Positions 1 through 8,740 are shown, numbered from the stretch's first letter. The stretch: 64,000 nt of DNA from Clostridiales bacterium (GCA_003533505.1 DQGD01000003.1:75611-139610); one strand, 5' to 3'. Numbers and translations are program-made. The notes: generated by a model not told the origin, from the sequence alone.

Positions 1-420
1 CACGAGCTTCGCGTTAAGCACAAGCGTATTGTAGTTGTCCTTGGTAACCGTCGCCTTTACGTTGTAAGTGCCGGCGTTAGTCGCCTTGTTGTTTTCGTAG
101 ACCACGCTCGCGCCGCCCTGCACTTCGCCGCTAATCGTCACGACGTGTTCCGTGCCGTCGTAGGTCACGGTGACGTCGTTCATGGTCAACCCCGTGAAAT
201 TCGCCTTGGCAGGGTCGGCAGGCTTTTCCGCTTCGCCGCCGGGCTTTTCGGTATCGCCGCCGGGCGTACTCGGCTGTTCCGTGCCGGGCGTACTCGGCTG
301 TTCCGTGCCGGGCGTTTCGTTGCCGCCGCTCGGCGTTTCGGTTTCGCCGCAAGCGCACAGTCCCAATGCCACCGTGAACGTCAGCATAATCGCAACGATG
401 GCGCAAATCAGTTTTTTCAT
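1..420 (-). CDS. Secreted lipoprotein with MBG-like repeat domain (3' part outside window)
   Basis: The reading frame starts at the ATG at 420 and stays open to the window edge, so only the N-terminal 140 residues are visible. It begins MKKLICAIVAIMLTF, a signal peptide followed by the lipobox LCAC, so the protein should be lipid-anchored on the outer face of the membrane. A low-complexity linker rich in P, G, T and E follows, then a segment from about residue 80 with the look of MBG/YDG-type beta-sandwich repeats (VTVTYDGTEH, then NAGTYNVKATVT). Such domains are structural repeats of surface proteins. A purine-rich ribosome site (GAGAGGAG) lies 6 bases before the start. The full length and any catalytic domain are unknown. 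Confidence 0.75.
   Translation of the reverse strand, partial: MKKLICAIVAIMLTFTVALGLCACGETETPSGGNETPGTEQPSTPGTEQPSTPGGDTEKPGGEAEKPADPAKANFTGLTMNDVTVTYDGTEHVVTISGEVQGGASVVYENNKATNAGTYNVKATVTKDNYNTLVLNAKLV
262..309. repeat. 24-bp perfect tandem direct repeat in lipoprotein linker
   Basis: Two adjacent identical 24-bp units encode the octapeptide PGTEQPST twice in the linker of the lipoprotein, followed by a partial third unit. Such a repeat can expand or contract by replication slippage without shifting the frame, changing linker length. Confidence 0.85.
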
Positions 421-515
421 TTTTACTCCTCTCCTCTCGGGCGAACGCTCGCGCCGCCCGTAAATTTATTCGCAGCGGCAGAAATCTTTATGTAGCCGCG
501 ATGCAACAAAAATAA

Positions 516-1364
516 TTACAGCTCTTCGCCGCGGTTAAGTTTCCGAAGCGCGAACGGGAACGTAAACGGCGAGATTATCAGCGCAAAGACTGCCGCTACA
601 AGGAAAGTCGCGAGCCAGATAATAAACTTGATGACGGCAAACAGAATTTTCACCACTATAAGGAATATCATTCCGTCGAGGTCAAGGGTAAAAATCACGC
701 CCGGCATGCCGACAATCTTTCCTCCGAACATCACGATTTCACATATCACGCCGTCCCAGAAAAGCTGCGCGACAAACGTATATCCGAATAATATAACGAC
801 CGCCAGACCTATAAGCGTGTACATAAGGTTTTCGGGGCTTGCCACCATTCCGACTATGCAAAATACGGTAATCAGCCCGATAATAATTCCTGCCCATATA
901 AGTCCGCGATTGCGAATCTTGTGAGTTTCGTCGAGCTTTGCCTGCTCGGCGGCGTTCCGCTGCTTTATCGCTTCTTCCTCGGCGCGTTTGGCTTCTTGTT
1001 CTTTGCGCTCGGCGCACTTTTTACACACGAGCGCAGGGCTTACCGCGGCTTCCTCGCCCTCGTAAACCGTCCTGCCGCACTCCTTGCACACGCCCAGCAT
1101 CACCTTTTGAGGCTCGGTTTCGGCTGCCGTCGCCGACGTAACCGCGGCTGCCGTTTCCTGCGCGCCGTCCTCGTCGTTTTCAAAGTAACTGAGCGGCACC
1201 CCGAACAGTTTTGCTAACCTCGACATCGTGTCGAAGTCCGGATAGGACTCGCCGCGCTCCCACTTCGACACCGCCTGAAACGTCACGTTAAGCTCCGCTC
1301 CCAGCTCCGCCTGAGTCATGCCCTTGGCTTTTCTCAGCGAAGCAATCTTTTCACCGTTATTCAT
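516..1364 (-). CDS. XRE-family HTH protein with zinc ribbon and membrane segments
   Basis: This 282-residue protein has a classic XRE helix-turn-helix at residues 4-58 (KGMTQAELGAELNVTFQAVSKWERGESYPD), a four-cysteine zinc ribbon around residues 93-117 (CKECG and CKKC), a short charged helix rich in E, K and A, and then four or so hydrophobic segments from about residue 155 to the end. It is therefore a membrane-tethered DNA-binding protein, a layout common in Clostridia. The target and signal are unknown. It has its own promoter upstream (1451-1479) and a GGAG-like ribosome site before the ATG at 1364. I see no partner gene in the same operon. Confidence 0.8.
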   Translation of the reverse strand: MNNGEKIASLRKAKGMTQAELGAELNVTFQAVSKWERGESYPDFDTMSRLAKLFGVPLSYFENDEDGAQETAAAVTSATAAETEPQKVMLGVCKECGRTVYEGEEAAVSPALVCKKCAERKEQEAKRAEEEAIKQRNAAEQAKLDETHKIRNRGLIWAGIIIGLITVFCIVGMVASPENLMYTLIGLAVVILFGYTFVAQLFWDGVICEIVMFGGKIVGMPGVIFTLDLDGMIFLIVVKILFAVIKFIIWLATFLVAAVFALIISPFTFPFALRKLNRGEEL

Positions 1365-1450
1365 TTATTCCTCCGAATAATTTTAGATTGACCTCTTTCA
1401 AGAAACTCCGCCGACAATCGCGCCGCATGGTTCTCTCAAGGTCTACGACG

Positions 1451-1479
1451 ATTATAGCACTTGTCGGCGAATTAGTAAA
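1451..1479 (-). promoter_or_regulatory. Sigma-A promoter for the XRE/zinc-ribbon gene
   Basis: On the minus strand TTTACT and TATAAT are separated by exactly 17 bases, with a TG one base before the -10 (extended -10). It lies about 90 bases upstream of the start at 1364. Confidence 0.7.
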
Positions 1480-1633
1480 GACTCACAACTAAACGAGCGG
1501 TTGAATTTGCTTTACGTTTGGTTGAATTTCCCGAATCGAGCTGATTTTTCCCTTGCTTCTACCCGATTTTAGCACATTTTGCGGCAAAAAGCAACTTAAT
1601 TGAGTCATAAGTGTCAATTGACGTATATTTTTT

Positions 1634-1653
1634 CAACCGACGGTTGATATAAT
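1634..1653 (+). promoter_or_regulatory. Extended -10 promoter with overlapping CAACCG dyad (putative XRE operator)
   Basis: The perfect inverted repeat CAACCG-A-CGGTTG (1634-1646) abuts TGATATAAT, an extended -10 (TATAAT at 1648-1653). No good -35 sits 17 bases upstream. GGTTGAATTT occurs twice further upstream (1499-1508 and 1520-1529), so the GGTTGA half-site appears three times. The downstream gene encodes an XRE regulator, which makes autoregulation likely by inference. Confidence 0.5.
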
Positions 1654-1693
1654 GAAAATACGGAGAAATCTGGTTGAGCGAGGAAAAACGGCG

Positions 1694-1936
1694 ATGACTG
1701 TGGGCGAAGCAATCGCGAAAAGAATAGATTTTTATCTGACGCGACGCGGAATCAGCCTCTACAGGCTTGCCGCGGACGCAGGTTTGCCCGTTTCCACGCT
1801 CCAGAACCTGTATCGCGGACACACGAAAAGCCCGACCGTCGCGGTTGTGATGAAGCTGACCGAAGCGTTGGACGTAACCGTGGGCGAATTTTTCGACGAC
1901 GCGCTCTTCTCTCCCGACATTCTCGAGCTGGACTAA
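1694..1936 (+). CDS. Small XRE-family transcriptional regulator
   Basis: This 80-residue protein is essentially a single XRE helix-turn-helix (IDFYLTRRGISLYRLAADAG, then LPVSTLQNLYRGHTKSPTV) with a short tail VGEFFDDALFSPDILELD. I chose the ATG at 1694 because an AGG ribosome site lies just upstream and because the in-frame ATG at 1652 overlaps the -10 box. DNA binding is clear from the fold; the target genes are not. The dyad just upstream (1634-1646) is the best candidate operator. No terminator is obvious before the next, convergent transcription unit. Confidence 0.8.
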   Translation: MTVGEAIAKRIDFYLTRRGISLYRLAADAGLPVSTLQNLYRGHTKSPTVAVVMKLTEALDVTVGEFFDDALFSPDILELD

Positions 1937-2085
1937 TTTTTCGTTATTATAAAATCAAAAGCCGAAAAAATAGCCCCCCCACTCGGCGGAAGGCTGTTAA
2001 AATACACCGATAGCCGCGTTTCGCTTTTAAGTACAACACGAAAATATTACCCATTGCAAGATTAGTATCACCCCCCCATAAACAG

Positions 2086-2129
2086 CAAAAAACCGCCTGC
2101 AACTGCCCGTATAGTCGCAAGCGGTTTTG
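2086..2129 (-). terminator. Intrinsic terminator downstream of the fucO-like gene
   Basis: Arms AAACCGCCTGC and GCAAGCGGTTT (one mismatch) form a stem, and on the minus strand the hairpin is followed by six T residues. A short T-rich run on the other side means it may also stop plus-strand transcripts. Confidence 0.75.
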
Positions 2130-2170
2130 TTTTATTTACTTAAAGTTGTAAGGGCGTAACCTATGCGAGG

Positions 2171-3319
2171 TTACAGCGCCTTTTTATAGATGGCGAGAAT
2201 ATCCTCGACTGTTACGTCCTTGGGATTGCCGCCGGTGCATGGGTCGATGAGCGCGTCGGCGGCGAGTTGCGGCAACTGCTCTTCCTTGATGCCGATTTCG
2301 CCGAGTCGCTGCGGAATGCCGATAGCCTTGGACAGCGTGCGCACGGCGTCGATAGCGGCGAGCGCGGCTTGCTCCTCGGTCAAGCCCTCGGTTCTGACGC
2401 CCATAGCCCTTGCGATGTCGCCGTACTTCTTCATTGCGGCGGACATATTGTACTCCATTACGAACGGCAGGAGCAGCGCGTTTGCCACGCCGTGAGCGAT
2501 GTCATAGCGTGCGCCGAGCGGATGCGCCATCGAGTGAACGATGCCCAAGCCCACGTTGGAGAACGCCATACCCGCAACGTAGCTGCCCATAGCCATGCCC
2601 TCGCGAGCCTCGGCATTCTTGCCGTCGAAAGTAGCTGTTGCAAGGTTTTCGGCAATCATTTTGATACTGTTCCAGCACAGAAGGTCGGAAAGCGCGTGCG
2701 CGCCCTTGGTGATATAGCCCTCGATTGCGTGCGTGAGCGCGTCCATGCCGGTAGCCGCGGTCAAGCCCTTGGGCATGCTGGTCATCATTTCGGCGTCGTT
2801 GAACGCGACTACGGGAATATCGTGGGGGTCGACGCAAACAAGCTTTCTGCCTGCTTCCTCGTCGGTTATGACGTAGTTAATCGTGACTTCTGCCGCCGTG
2901 CCGGAAGTGGTTGCGAACGCCATGATCGGGAACGCCTTATGTTTGGTGTCGGCAACGCCTTCGAGCGAGCGCACGTCGTAGAAATCGGAATTGGTCGCGA
3001 TAATGCCGATAGCCTTTGCCGTATCGATTACCGAGCCGCCGCCGATAGCGATGATTACGTCGGGCGCGAACGCCTTGAATTTGCCGAAGCCCGTCTGCAC
3101 GTTGTGAATCGTGGGGTTAGCCTTTACCTCGTCGAAAACGACGTAAGCCACGCCCGCTTCGTCCAGCTCGTCGGTGACCATCTTCGCCACGCCGAACTTC
3201 ACGAGGTCGCGGTCGGACACCACGAACGCCTTTTTATAGCCCCTTCTCGCCAGCTCGCCCTTGATTTCCTTTCTGCAACCTGCGCCGAAGTAGCTCGTTT
3301 CGTTGAGCACCATTCTCAT
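2171..3319 (-). CDS. fucO: Lactaldehyde reductase, iron-containing alcohol dehydrogenase (FucO-like)
   Basis: This enzyme should reduce L-lactaldehyde, from fucose or rhamnose breakdown, to 1,2-propanediol with NADH in the cytoplasm. From the ATG at 3319 (AAAGGAG 9 bases upstream) it is 382 residues, the usual FucO length; the frame is open further upstream but has no ribosome site there. The NAD-binding GGGS motif lies at residues 93-96. The iron ligands expected for this family are present: D193 and H197 in GMDALTHAIEGY, H262 in GIVHSMAHPLGA, and H276 in DIAHGVANA. Sequence such as TINYVITDEE and CVDPHDIP closely follows the E. coli enzyme. A group III butanol or propanediol dehydrogenase is the alternative, but FucO fits best. 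Confidence 0.85.
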   Translation of the reverse strand: MRMVLNETSYFGAGCRKEIKGELARRGYKKAFVVSDRDLVKFGVAKMVTDELDEAGVAYVVFDEVKANPTIHNVQTGFGKFKAFAPDVIIAIGGGSVIDTAKAIGIIATNSDFYDVRSLEGVADTKHKAFPIMAFATTSGTAAEVTINYVITDEEAGRKLVCVDPHDIPVVAFNDAEMMTSMPKGLTAATGMDALTHAIEGYITKGAHALSDLLCWNSIKMIAENLATATFDGKNAEAREGMAMGSYVAGMAFSNVGLGIVHSMAHPLGARYDIAHGVANALLLPFVMEYNMSAAMKKYGDIARAMGVRTEGLTEEQAALAAIDAVRTLSKAIGIPQRLGEIGIKEEQLPQLAADALIDPCTGGNPKDVTVEDILAIYKKAL

Positions 3320-3397
3320 AATTTTACTCTCCTTTTCGATTGTTTTTCTCGCCGAAAATCGGCGGCGTCTCGCCGCAAGCCCTTCCGCGACAAACAT

Positions 3398-3426
3398 ATT
3401 ATACCCCGAAATCGCAAAATCGCCAA
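3398..3426 (-). promoter_or_regulatory. Promoter for the fucO-like gene
   Basis: TTGGCG and TATAAT are separated by 17 bases on the minus strand, about 80 bases before the start codon. Confidence 0.55.
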
Positions 3427-3521
3427 CGATTTTCCGTCAATAAGTAATTTTTTACCGATTTAACATTCGGCGGCGTTAAATTTACAGAATATGGCATAGA
3501 ATTATTACACAATATGCCTTA

Positions 3522-3566
3522 AAATAACAAAAGCTCGCGAGGGGCTTTGTGTCCTGCGAGCCTTGC
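3522..3566 (-). terminator. Probable terminator of the nahK-like gene
   Basis: GCTCGC (3533-3538) pairs with GCGAGC (3556-3561), and on the minus strand the stem is followed by TTTTGTTATTT. The loop is long, so this is less certain than others in the window. Confidence 0.5.
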
Positions 3567-3610
3567 GTTTCATATCATAGTATGTAATATCGCCTGCGAA
3601 CGCCCTGAGA

Positions 3611-4699
3611 TTACTCGGCGTATTTCCTCACGACTGCCAGCATTTCGTCATAGCTGCCGAGCATTTCTTCCACGAGTCGGAACTGCGTGCGGCAACGGAT
3701 GAGGTTGTGGTCGGGCTTTGCGACCTTGAAGTAAGTGTCGCCCGAGAGGTAATCGGCGAGGAAGCGCATGCCGCACTCGTAGGTCATCATCACCGAGCCG
3801 AGCGGAAGCGCGTCCACTTCGGCAGGGGTAATCACGCCTTTCATCGCGCCGATAAAGCCGCGCGAATACACGTCGAACAGCCGCATCGAGAAATGCACTT
3901 TGCTCAAATCCGCCTCGTCCTCGAGCGCGGTGGAGCAGCCGAAGCGCACCGAGTCGCCGAAGTCGTACACGACGGAGCCGCCCATAACGGTGTCGAGGTC
4001 GATTACCGCGACAGCCTTTCCCGTGGTTGCGTCCAGCAGCACGTTGTTGAGCTTGGTATCGTTGTGCGTCACTCTTTTGGGAATCTTGCCGCTACCGAGC
4101 ATATCTACGATTTTCGGGGCGAGGTAGTCGTGGCTCGTCACGAATGCGATTTCGTCCTCGCAGTTCGCCCTTCTCCCTGCCTTGTCCGCTTCCGCCGCGG
4201 CGACAAAGTCGCGATAACGCGATACCGTGTTGTGAAAATCGGGGATAACGTCGCGGATTTCGTCCACGTCGAAGCCGTCGAGCATGCGCGCGAACTTGCC
4301 GAACGCCGCGCCGCTCTCGTAAAAGTCCTCGTCGCTGCGCGCGAGGTTGAGCGAAACGGTGTTGTCGATGTACAGGTACACGCGCCAGCAGCCGCCGTCC
4401 GCGCGCAGGTACGGCTTGCCGTCCGTCGTGGGGATAAGCGTCATCGTTTCGCGGTCGGGGTCGCCGCCCTCTGCCGCGATGTTCTTCTTCGCGTGGGCGA
4501 GCACCTTGACGATGTTGCTCATAAGCGTGTCGACGTCGCAGAAAATCGAATCGTTGATGCGCTGAAGAATATACTTTTTGTCGTCGGTTTCGACGAGGTA
4601 AGTGTCGTTGATGTGCCCGTCGCCGTAGGGACGAACGGACTTAGCCGTGCCGCCGACGGCAAAGCTCTTAATCAATACTTCCAGCTCTTTTTCGTTCAT
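3611..4699 (-). CDS. nahK: Anomeric N-acetylhexosamine 1-kinase (NahK-like, APH-fold)
   Basis: At 362 residues this matches the bifidobacterial N-acetylhexosamine 1-kinase, which phosphorylates GlcNAc or GalNAc at C1 in the lacto-N-biose/galacto-N-biose pathway. Visible signatures are the N-lobe SVRPYGDGHINDTYLVE, the catalytic loop RVTHNDTKLNNVLLD, the metal-binding IDLDTVMGG, then YDFGDSVRFG and ECGMRFLADYL. These motifs distinguish it from generic aminoglycoside kinases, though the exact sugar is inferred. It is cytoplasmic, with no signal peptide. It appears monocistronic, with its own promoter (4751-4779). No lacto-N-biose phosphorylase or GlmU-like partner lies beside it in this window. 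Confidence 0.75.
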   Translation of the reverse strand: MNEKELEVLIKSFAVGGTAKSVRPYGDGHINDTYLVETDDKKYILQRINDSIFCDVDTLMSNIVKVLAHAKKNIAAEGGDPDRETMTLIPTTDGKPYLRADGGCWRVYLYIDNTVSLNLARSDEDFYESGAAFGKFARMLDGFDVDEIRDVIPDFHNTVSRYRDFVAAAEADKAGRRANCEDEIAFVTSHDYLAPKIVDMLGSGKIPKRVTHNDTKLNNVLLDATTGKAVAVIDLDTVMGGSVVYDFGDSVRFGCSTALEDEADLSKVHFSMRLFDVYSRGFIGAMKGVITPAEVDALPLGSVMMTYECGMRFLADYLSGDTYFKVAKPDHNLIRCRTQFRLVEEMLGSYDEMLAVVRKYAE

Positions 4700-4750
4700 A
4701 ATCTCTCCTAAGGCGCGTAAAAACCGCTGCCGTTCGTTTGCTACCGGATA

Positions 4751-4779
4751 ATAATACCATTCTCGCGGAAAAAGTGCAA
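4751..4779 (-). promoter_or_regulatory. Promoter for the nahK-like gene
   Basis: TTGCAC and TATTAT with a 17-base spacer on the minus strand, about 50 bases upstream of the start codon. Confidence 0.65.
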
Positions 4780-4883
4780 CCGTTTACCGCCGCTCGCGCG
4801 CAAAAATCAATAAATTCTGTCCTTTCGTGACGCCTTTTATGGCTGATGACTCAAATAAAATCGCACAAATGCGCAGAATTGTG

Positions 4884-4912
4884 TTTACTAAGCCGCCGGG
4901 ATGTGCTAGAAT
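4884..4912 (+). promoter_or_regulatory. Promoter for the first ABC exporter operon
   Basis: TTTACT, 17 bases, then TAGAAT preceded by TG (extended -10). The predicted start is near 4919, leaving a leader of about 38 bases. Confidence 0.65.
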
Positions 4913-4956
4913 ATATGCGCGCGCGTGCGCGAACTATACTTTATGGGACTTAATCT

Positions 4957-6699
4957 ATGCTGAAACTGATAAAATACCTCAAAGGCTATTGGTTCAAGAC
5001 GATTTCGGGACCGCTATTCAAGCTGCTGGAAGCCGTCTTCGAGCTCATCACGCCGCTCGTGGTCGCCTGGATTATCGACACCGCTATCCCCATGGGACAA
5101 AACGGCGATTACTCCGGGCTCGTGACGGGCGGACTTATCGTGCTGGGGCTGGGAGTGTTCGGGCTGGGCTTCGCGCTCACCGCGCAGTTCTTTGCCTCGC
5201 GCGCGTCGCTGGGCTTCGGCACCAACCTGCGCCGCGAACTGTACCGCCACGTCAATACGTTCTCCTACACCGAGCTCGACCGCTTCTCCACCACTTCGCT
5301 GATTACGCGCCTCACCGCCGACGTGAATCAGGCGCAGCAGGGCGTGGCGATGTTTATCCGCCTGATTCTCCGCGCGCCGTTTATCGTCGTGGGCGCAATC
5401 GTCATGGCTATGCTGATCGATATAAAGCTGTCGCTCATCTTCGTCGCGGTGACGCTGGTCATCGGCGCGGTGCTGTGGATTATCATGTCGCGCACTCTGC
5501 CGAAATACAAGACCGTGCAGTCCAAGCTCGACGACGTGACGAGGCTGACGAAAGAAAACCTGTCGGGCGCGAGAGTCGTGCGCGCGTTCGGCGCGGAGGA
5601 ACGCGAAAAGTCCGCGTTTTCCGCAGCCGCCGAAAGCCTGTCCTCGTCCTCTATCCGCGTGAGCGCGCTGTCGGCGCTTCTGAATCCGCTGACCTACGCG
5701 ATGCTCAACCTCGGCATTATCGCGGTGCTGTACTTCGGCGGCAAAACCGTCTACTACGGCACTCTTACTCAGGGCGAGGTAATCGCCTTAATCAACTACA
5801 TGACGCAGATACTCAACGCGCTTGTCGTGTTCGCCAATCTTCTGGTCACGTTCACCAAGGCTTCGGCTTCGGCGGCGCGAATCAACGAAGTGCTCGCCGT
5901 GTCCTCGTCGATGACCGAGGGTGAAGGAGCAACCGCCGACTACTCGGCTCCGGCAATCGAGCTTAGCGACGTTTCGTTCACCTACTCTTCCGCCACTTCT
6001 CCCTCTCTCGAACATATTTCGATGACGGTCAACCGCGGCGACAGCGTGGGCATTTTGGGCGGCACGGGCAGCGGAAAAACCACGCTCGTCAGCCTTTTGC
6101 CGCGACTATACGACGTGGGAAGCGGCTCGCTGAAGGTGTTCGGCAACGACGTCAAAACCTATACGAACGCCGAGCTCGCTTCGATTTTCGGCGTGGTACC
6201 GCAAAAAGCGGTGCTGTTTCAGGGCTCCGTCCGCGACAATATGCGCTGGGGCAAGGAGGACGCGACCGACGAGGAAATCCGCCGCGCGCTGGAAACCGCT
6301 CAGGCGGCGGAGTTCGTTTACGCGCTCCCCGGGGGGCTCGACTACCAAATCGCCCAGGACGGCAAAAACCTTTCGGGCGGACAACGGCAGCGACTCACGA
6401 TTGCCCGTGCGCTCGTGTCCGCTCCCGATATTCTCATTCTCGACGACAGCTCGTCCGCGCTGGACTTTGCCACCGACGCGCGTTTGCGGAAAGCTCTGGG
6501 CGCCATGAGCCGCGACGAGGGCTTGACTACCGTCACCGTTTCCCAACGCGCCACCGCCGTCAAACACTGCGACCTCATAGTCGTGCTGGACGACGGCAAA
6601 ATCGCGGGCGCAGGCAAGCACGAGCAGCTGATTGACTCGTGCGAGGTTTACAGAGAAATATGCCTGTCGCAAAACAAAGAGGAGGAGCTGAAACAATGA
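4957..6699 (+). CDS. ABC exporter half-transporter, subunit with non-canonical catalytic site
   Basis: A 580-residue ABC exporter half: six-helix membrane domain (about residues 10-310) then a nucleotide-binding domain. Walker A is GGTGSGKTT (about 365-373), the signature is canonical LSGGQ, and Walker B reads ILILDDSSSALD, where the usual catalytic glutamate is aspartate. The partner encoded next has the opposite pattern, so the two should form a heterodimer with one strong and one degenerate ATP site, as in known heterodimeric exporters. The ATGA overlap at 6696-6699 indicates translational coupling. The ribosome site before 4957 is weak. Multidrug or lipid-like cargo is likely, but the substrate cannot be told. 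Confidence 0.85.
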   Translation: MLKLIKYLKGYWFKTISGPLFKLLEAVFELITPLVVAWIIDTAIPMGQNGDYSGLVTGGLIVLGLGVFGLGFALTAQFFASRASLGFGTNLRRELYRHVNTFSYTELDRFSTTSLITRLTADVNQAQQGVAMFIRLILRAPFIVVGAIVMAMLIDIKLSLIFVAVTLVIGAVLWIIMSRTLPKYKTVQSKLDDVTRLTKENLSGARVVRAFGAEEREKSAFSAAAESLSSSSIRVSALSALLNPLTYAMLNLGIIAVLYFGGKTVYYGTLTQGEVIALINYMTQILNALVVFANLLVTFTKASASAARINEVLAVSSSMTEGEGATADYSAPAIELSDVSFTYSSATSPSLEHISMTVNRGDSVGILGGTGSGKTTLVSLLPRLYDVGSGSLKVFGNDVKTYTNAELASIFGVVPQKAVLFQGSVRDNMRWGKEDATDEEIRRALETAQAAEFVYALPGGLDYQIAQDGKNLSGGQRQRLTIARALVSAPDILILDDSSSALDFATDARLRKALGAMSRDEGLTTVTVSQRATAVKHCDLIVVLDDGKIAGAGKHEQLIDSCEVYREICLSQNKEEELKQ

Positions 6700-8489
6700 A
6701 AACCTCCGCAAAAATCGTAAAAACCAAGGACAAGAGAACGGACGGCGCGGCGATTAAACGTCTTTTAAAGTACGCTCGCCCCTACGTTCCCGTCATTCTC
6801 GTCGCGCTCCTGTGCTCGGTAATCCAAATCGCGGCGACCTTGCTCGCGCCCGTGATAATCGGCAGAACCGTCGACTACATTATCGGCGAAAACAACGTGG
6901 ACTTCGGCGTAATCTTCAAGAACGCCGGGATTCTGGGCGGACTGATTGCCGCGGCGATACTGTTTCAGTACCTCTCGTCGATGTGTATCAACTTCGCTTC
7001 ATTCCGCACGATACGCGACCTGAGAACCTACGCTTTCGACAAACTTAGCGACGTGCCGCTCGGCTACATCGACAGCCGCTCGCACGGCGACCTCATGTCG
7101 AGAGTGGGCAGCGACATCGACCAGATTTCCGACGGACTGATTCAGGGCTTCTCGCAGCTGTTCAGCGGCGTCGTCACGATAGTCGGCACGCTCGCGTTCA
7201 TGCTGTCGGTCAATTGGCTGATTGCTCTCGTCGTGGTGTTGATTACTCCGCTGTCGCTGTTCGTGGCGTACTTTATCGCCAAGGGCTGCCACAATATGTT
7301 CGCAATGCAGGCGAAAAAGCGTGGCGAGCTGTCGGGGCTCGTTACCGAAATGCTGTCCAATCAGCGCGTAGTCAAGCTGTTCGGCTATGAAAAACGCGCG
7401 GAAAAACGCTTCTCGGACATCAACGGCGAACTCAAGGTGTGGGGTCAGAACGCCGCCTTCTACTCGGCTATGGTCAACCCCTGCACGCGCTTTGTCAACA
7501 ACGTCGTATACGTCGCGGTGTGCGTGCTCGGCGCGTTTCTGGTAATCCGCGGCGATGGCGTGCTCGGCATGAGCGCGTTCACCGTAGGCGGACTGTCCTG
7601 CTTCCTCTCCTACGCCAATCAGTACACCAAACCTTTCAACGAAATCACCGGCGTGGTCACAGAACTCCAGACCGCTACCGCCGCCGCAAACCGCGTGTTC
7701 GAGCTTCTGGAAGCGCCCGTACAGAGCTCCGACGAGGGGCTGCCCGAGCTCACGAACGCGCACGGCAATATCGAAATCGACGACGTTTACTTTTCCTACG
7801 TTCCCGACAAGCCGCTCATTCAGGGCTTCTCGCTGTCGGTAAAGAGCGGTCAGCGCGTGGCTATCGTGGGTCCCACGGGCTGCGGCAAGACTACGCTCAT
7901 TAACCTTCTCATGCGTTTTTACGACCCCGGCAGCGGCGTAATCCGCGTCGAGGGCGAGGACATTACGGGCGTAACGCGCCGCTCGCTCCGCCTCTCCTAC
8001 GGCATGGTACTGCAAGACACCTGGCTCAAAAAAGGCACCGTCCGCGAAAACATTGCGTTCGGTAAGCCCGACGCCACCGAAGAGGAAATCGTCGCCGCGG
8101 CCAAGGCTGCGCACATTCACAGCTTCATCATGCGACTCGAACACGGCTACGACACCGTGCTCGAGGGCGACGGCAGCAATATTTCGCAGGGGCAAAAGCA
8201 GCTGTTGTGCATTGCGCGCGTGATGCTCACCCATCCGCCGATGCTGATCTTAGACGAAGCGACCTCGTCAATCGATACCCGTACCGAAATCAAAATCCAG
8301 CAGGCGTTTGAAAAGCTTATGCAGAACAAGACTTCGTTTATCGTCGCTCACCGCCTGTCCACAATAAAGAACGCCGACCTCATCCTCGTCATGAACAAGG
8401 GCAACGTCATCGAAAAGGGCACGCACCGCGAGCTCCTCGAAAAAGGCGGCTTCTACGCCAACCTCTACAACTCGCAATTCGAGCACTAG
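6696..8489 (+). CDS. ABC exporter half-transporter, partner subunit with canonical Walker B
   Basis: A 597-residue partner of the upstream ABC protein. I chose ATG 6696, which overlaps the previous stop as ATGA and has GGAGGAG upstream; an in-frame ATG at 6639 lies inside the preceding gene. It has a charged N-terminus, six membrane helices, Walker A GPTGCGKTT, a degenerate signature ISQGQKQL in place of LSGGQ, and canonical LILDEATSSID. Its degenerate signature completes the ATP site formed with the other subunit's altered Walker B, so the degenerate site is shared as expected for a heterodimer. A strong terminator follows at 8522. Confidence 0.85.
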   Translation: MKTSAKIVKTKDKRTDGAAIKRLLKYARPYVPVILVALLCSVIQIAATLLAPVIIGRTVDYIIGENNVDFGVIFKNAGILGGLIAAAILFQYLSSMCINFASFRTIRDLRTYAFDKLSDVPLGYIDSRSHGDLMSRVGSDIDQISDGLIQGFSQLFSGVVTIVGTLAFMLSVNWLIALVVVLITPLSLFVAYFIAKGCHNMFAMQAKKRGELSGLVTEMLSNQRVVKLFGYEKRAEKRFSDINGELKVWGQNAAFYSAMVNPCTRFVNNVVYVAVCVLGAFLVIRGDGVLGMSAFTVGGLSCFLSYANQYTKPFNEITGVVTELQTATAAANRVFELLEAPVQSSDEGLPELTNAHGNIEIDDVYFSYVPDKPLIQGFSLSVKSGQRVAIVGPTGCGKTTLINLLMRFYDPGSGVIRVEGEDITGVTRRSLRLSYGMVLQDTWLKKGTVRENIAFGKPDATEEEIVAAAKAAHIHSFIMRLEHGYDTVLEGDGSNISQGQKQLLCIARVMLTHPPMLILDEATSSIDTRTEIKIQQAFEKLMQNKTSFIVAHRLSTIKNADLILVMNKGNVIEKGTHRELLEKGGFYANLYNSQFEH

Positions 8490-8521
8490 GGAAGCTGACG
8501 ACAAACGGAAAATTATACCGA

Positions 8522-8555
8522 GAAGTACTCACTTATTTTAAGCGAGTACTTTTTA
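8522..8555 (+). terminator. Terminator of the first ABC exporter operon
   Basis: Stem AGTACTCACTT / AAGCGAGTACT (one mismatch, ATTTT-type loop) followed by TTTTT on the plus strand. Confidence 0.8.
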
Positions 8556-8706
8556 ATTCGGAACCAATAGATAACGCCAACCAGAACGAATGCGATTTAC
8601 TGTGTTTATCCACATCAACTGCCCCTACATATTCGCTCAGAATGATATAAGAATTAGTCCTTCCCCCCCCTGCATGGAGCGAATACTTAGCCTTACCCAC
8701 CCATAA

Positions 8707-8740
8707 CAAAAAACAGCCGAACGGTATTGCCCGGCTGCTT
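8707..8740 (-). terminator. Terminator of the CNNM/CorC-type gene
   Basis: CAGCCG and CGGCTG arms; on the minus strand the hairpin is followed by a T6 run. Confidence 0.75.

Noticed and set aside
2267..3463. Long plus-strand open frame opposite the fucO-like gene
   Set aside because: It is the antisense of a clearly conserved enzyme, has H/R/V-rich composition typical of shadow frames in this genome, and lacks a ribosome site.
4827..5924. 365-codon plus-strand frame at the start of the ABC operon
   Set aside because: Overlaps the promoter and the true ABC exporter frame; R/H-rich composition.
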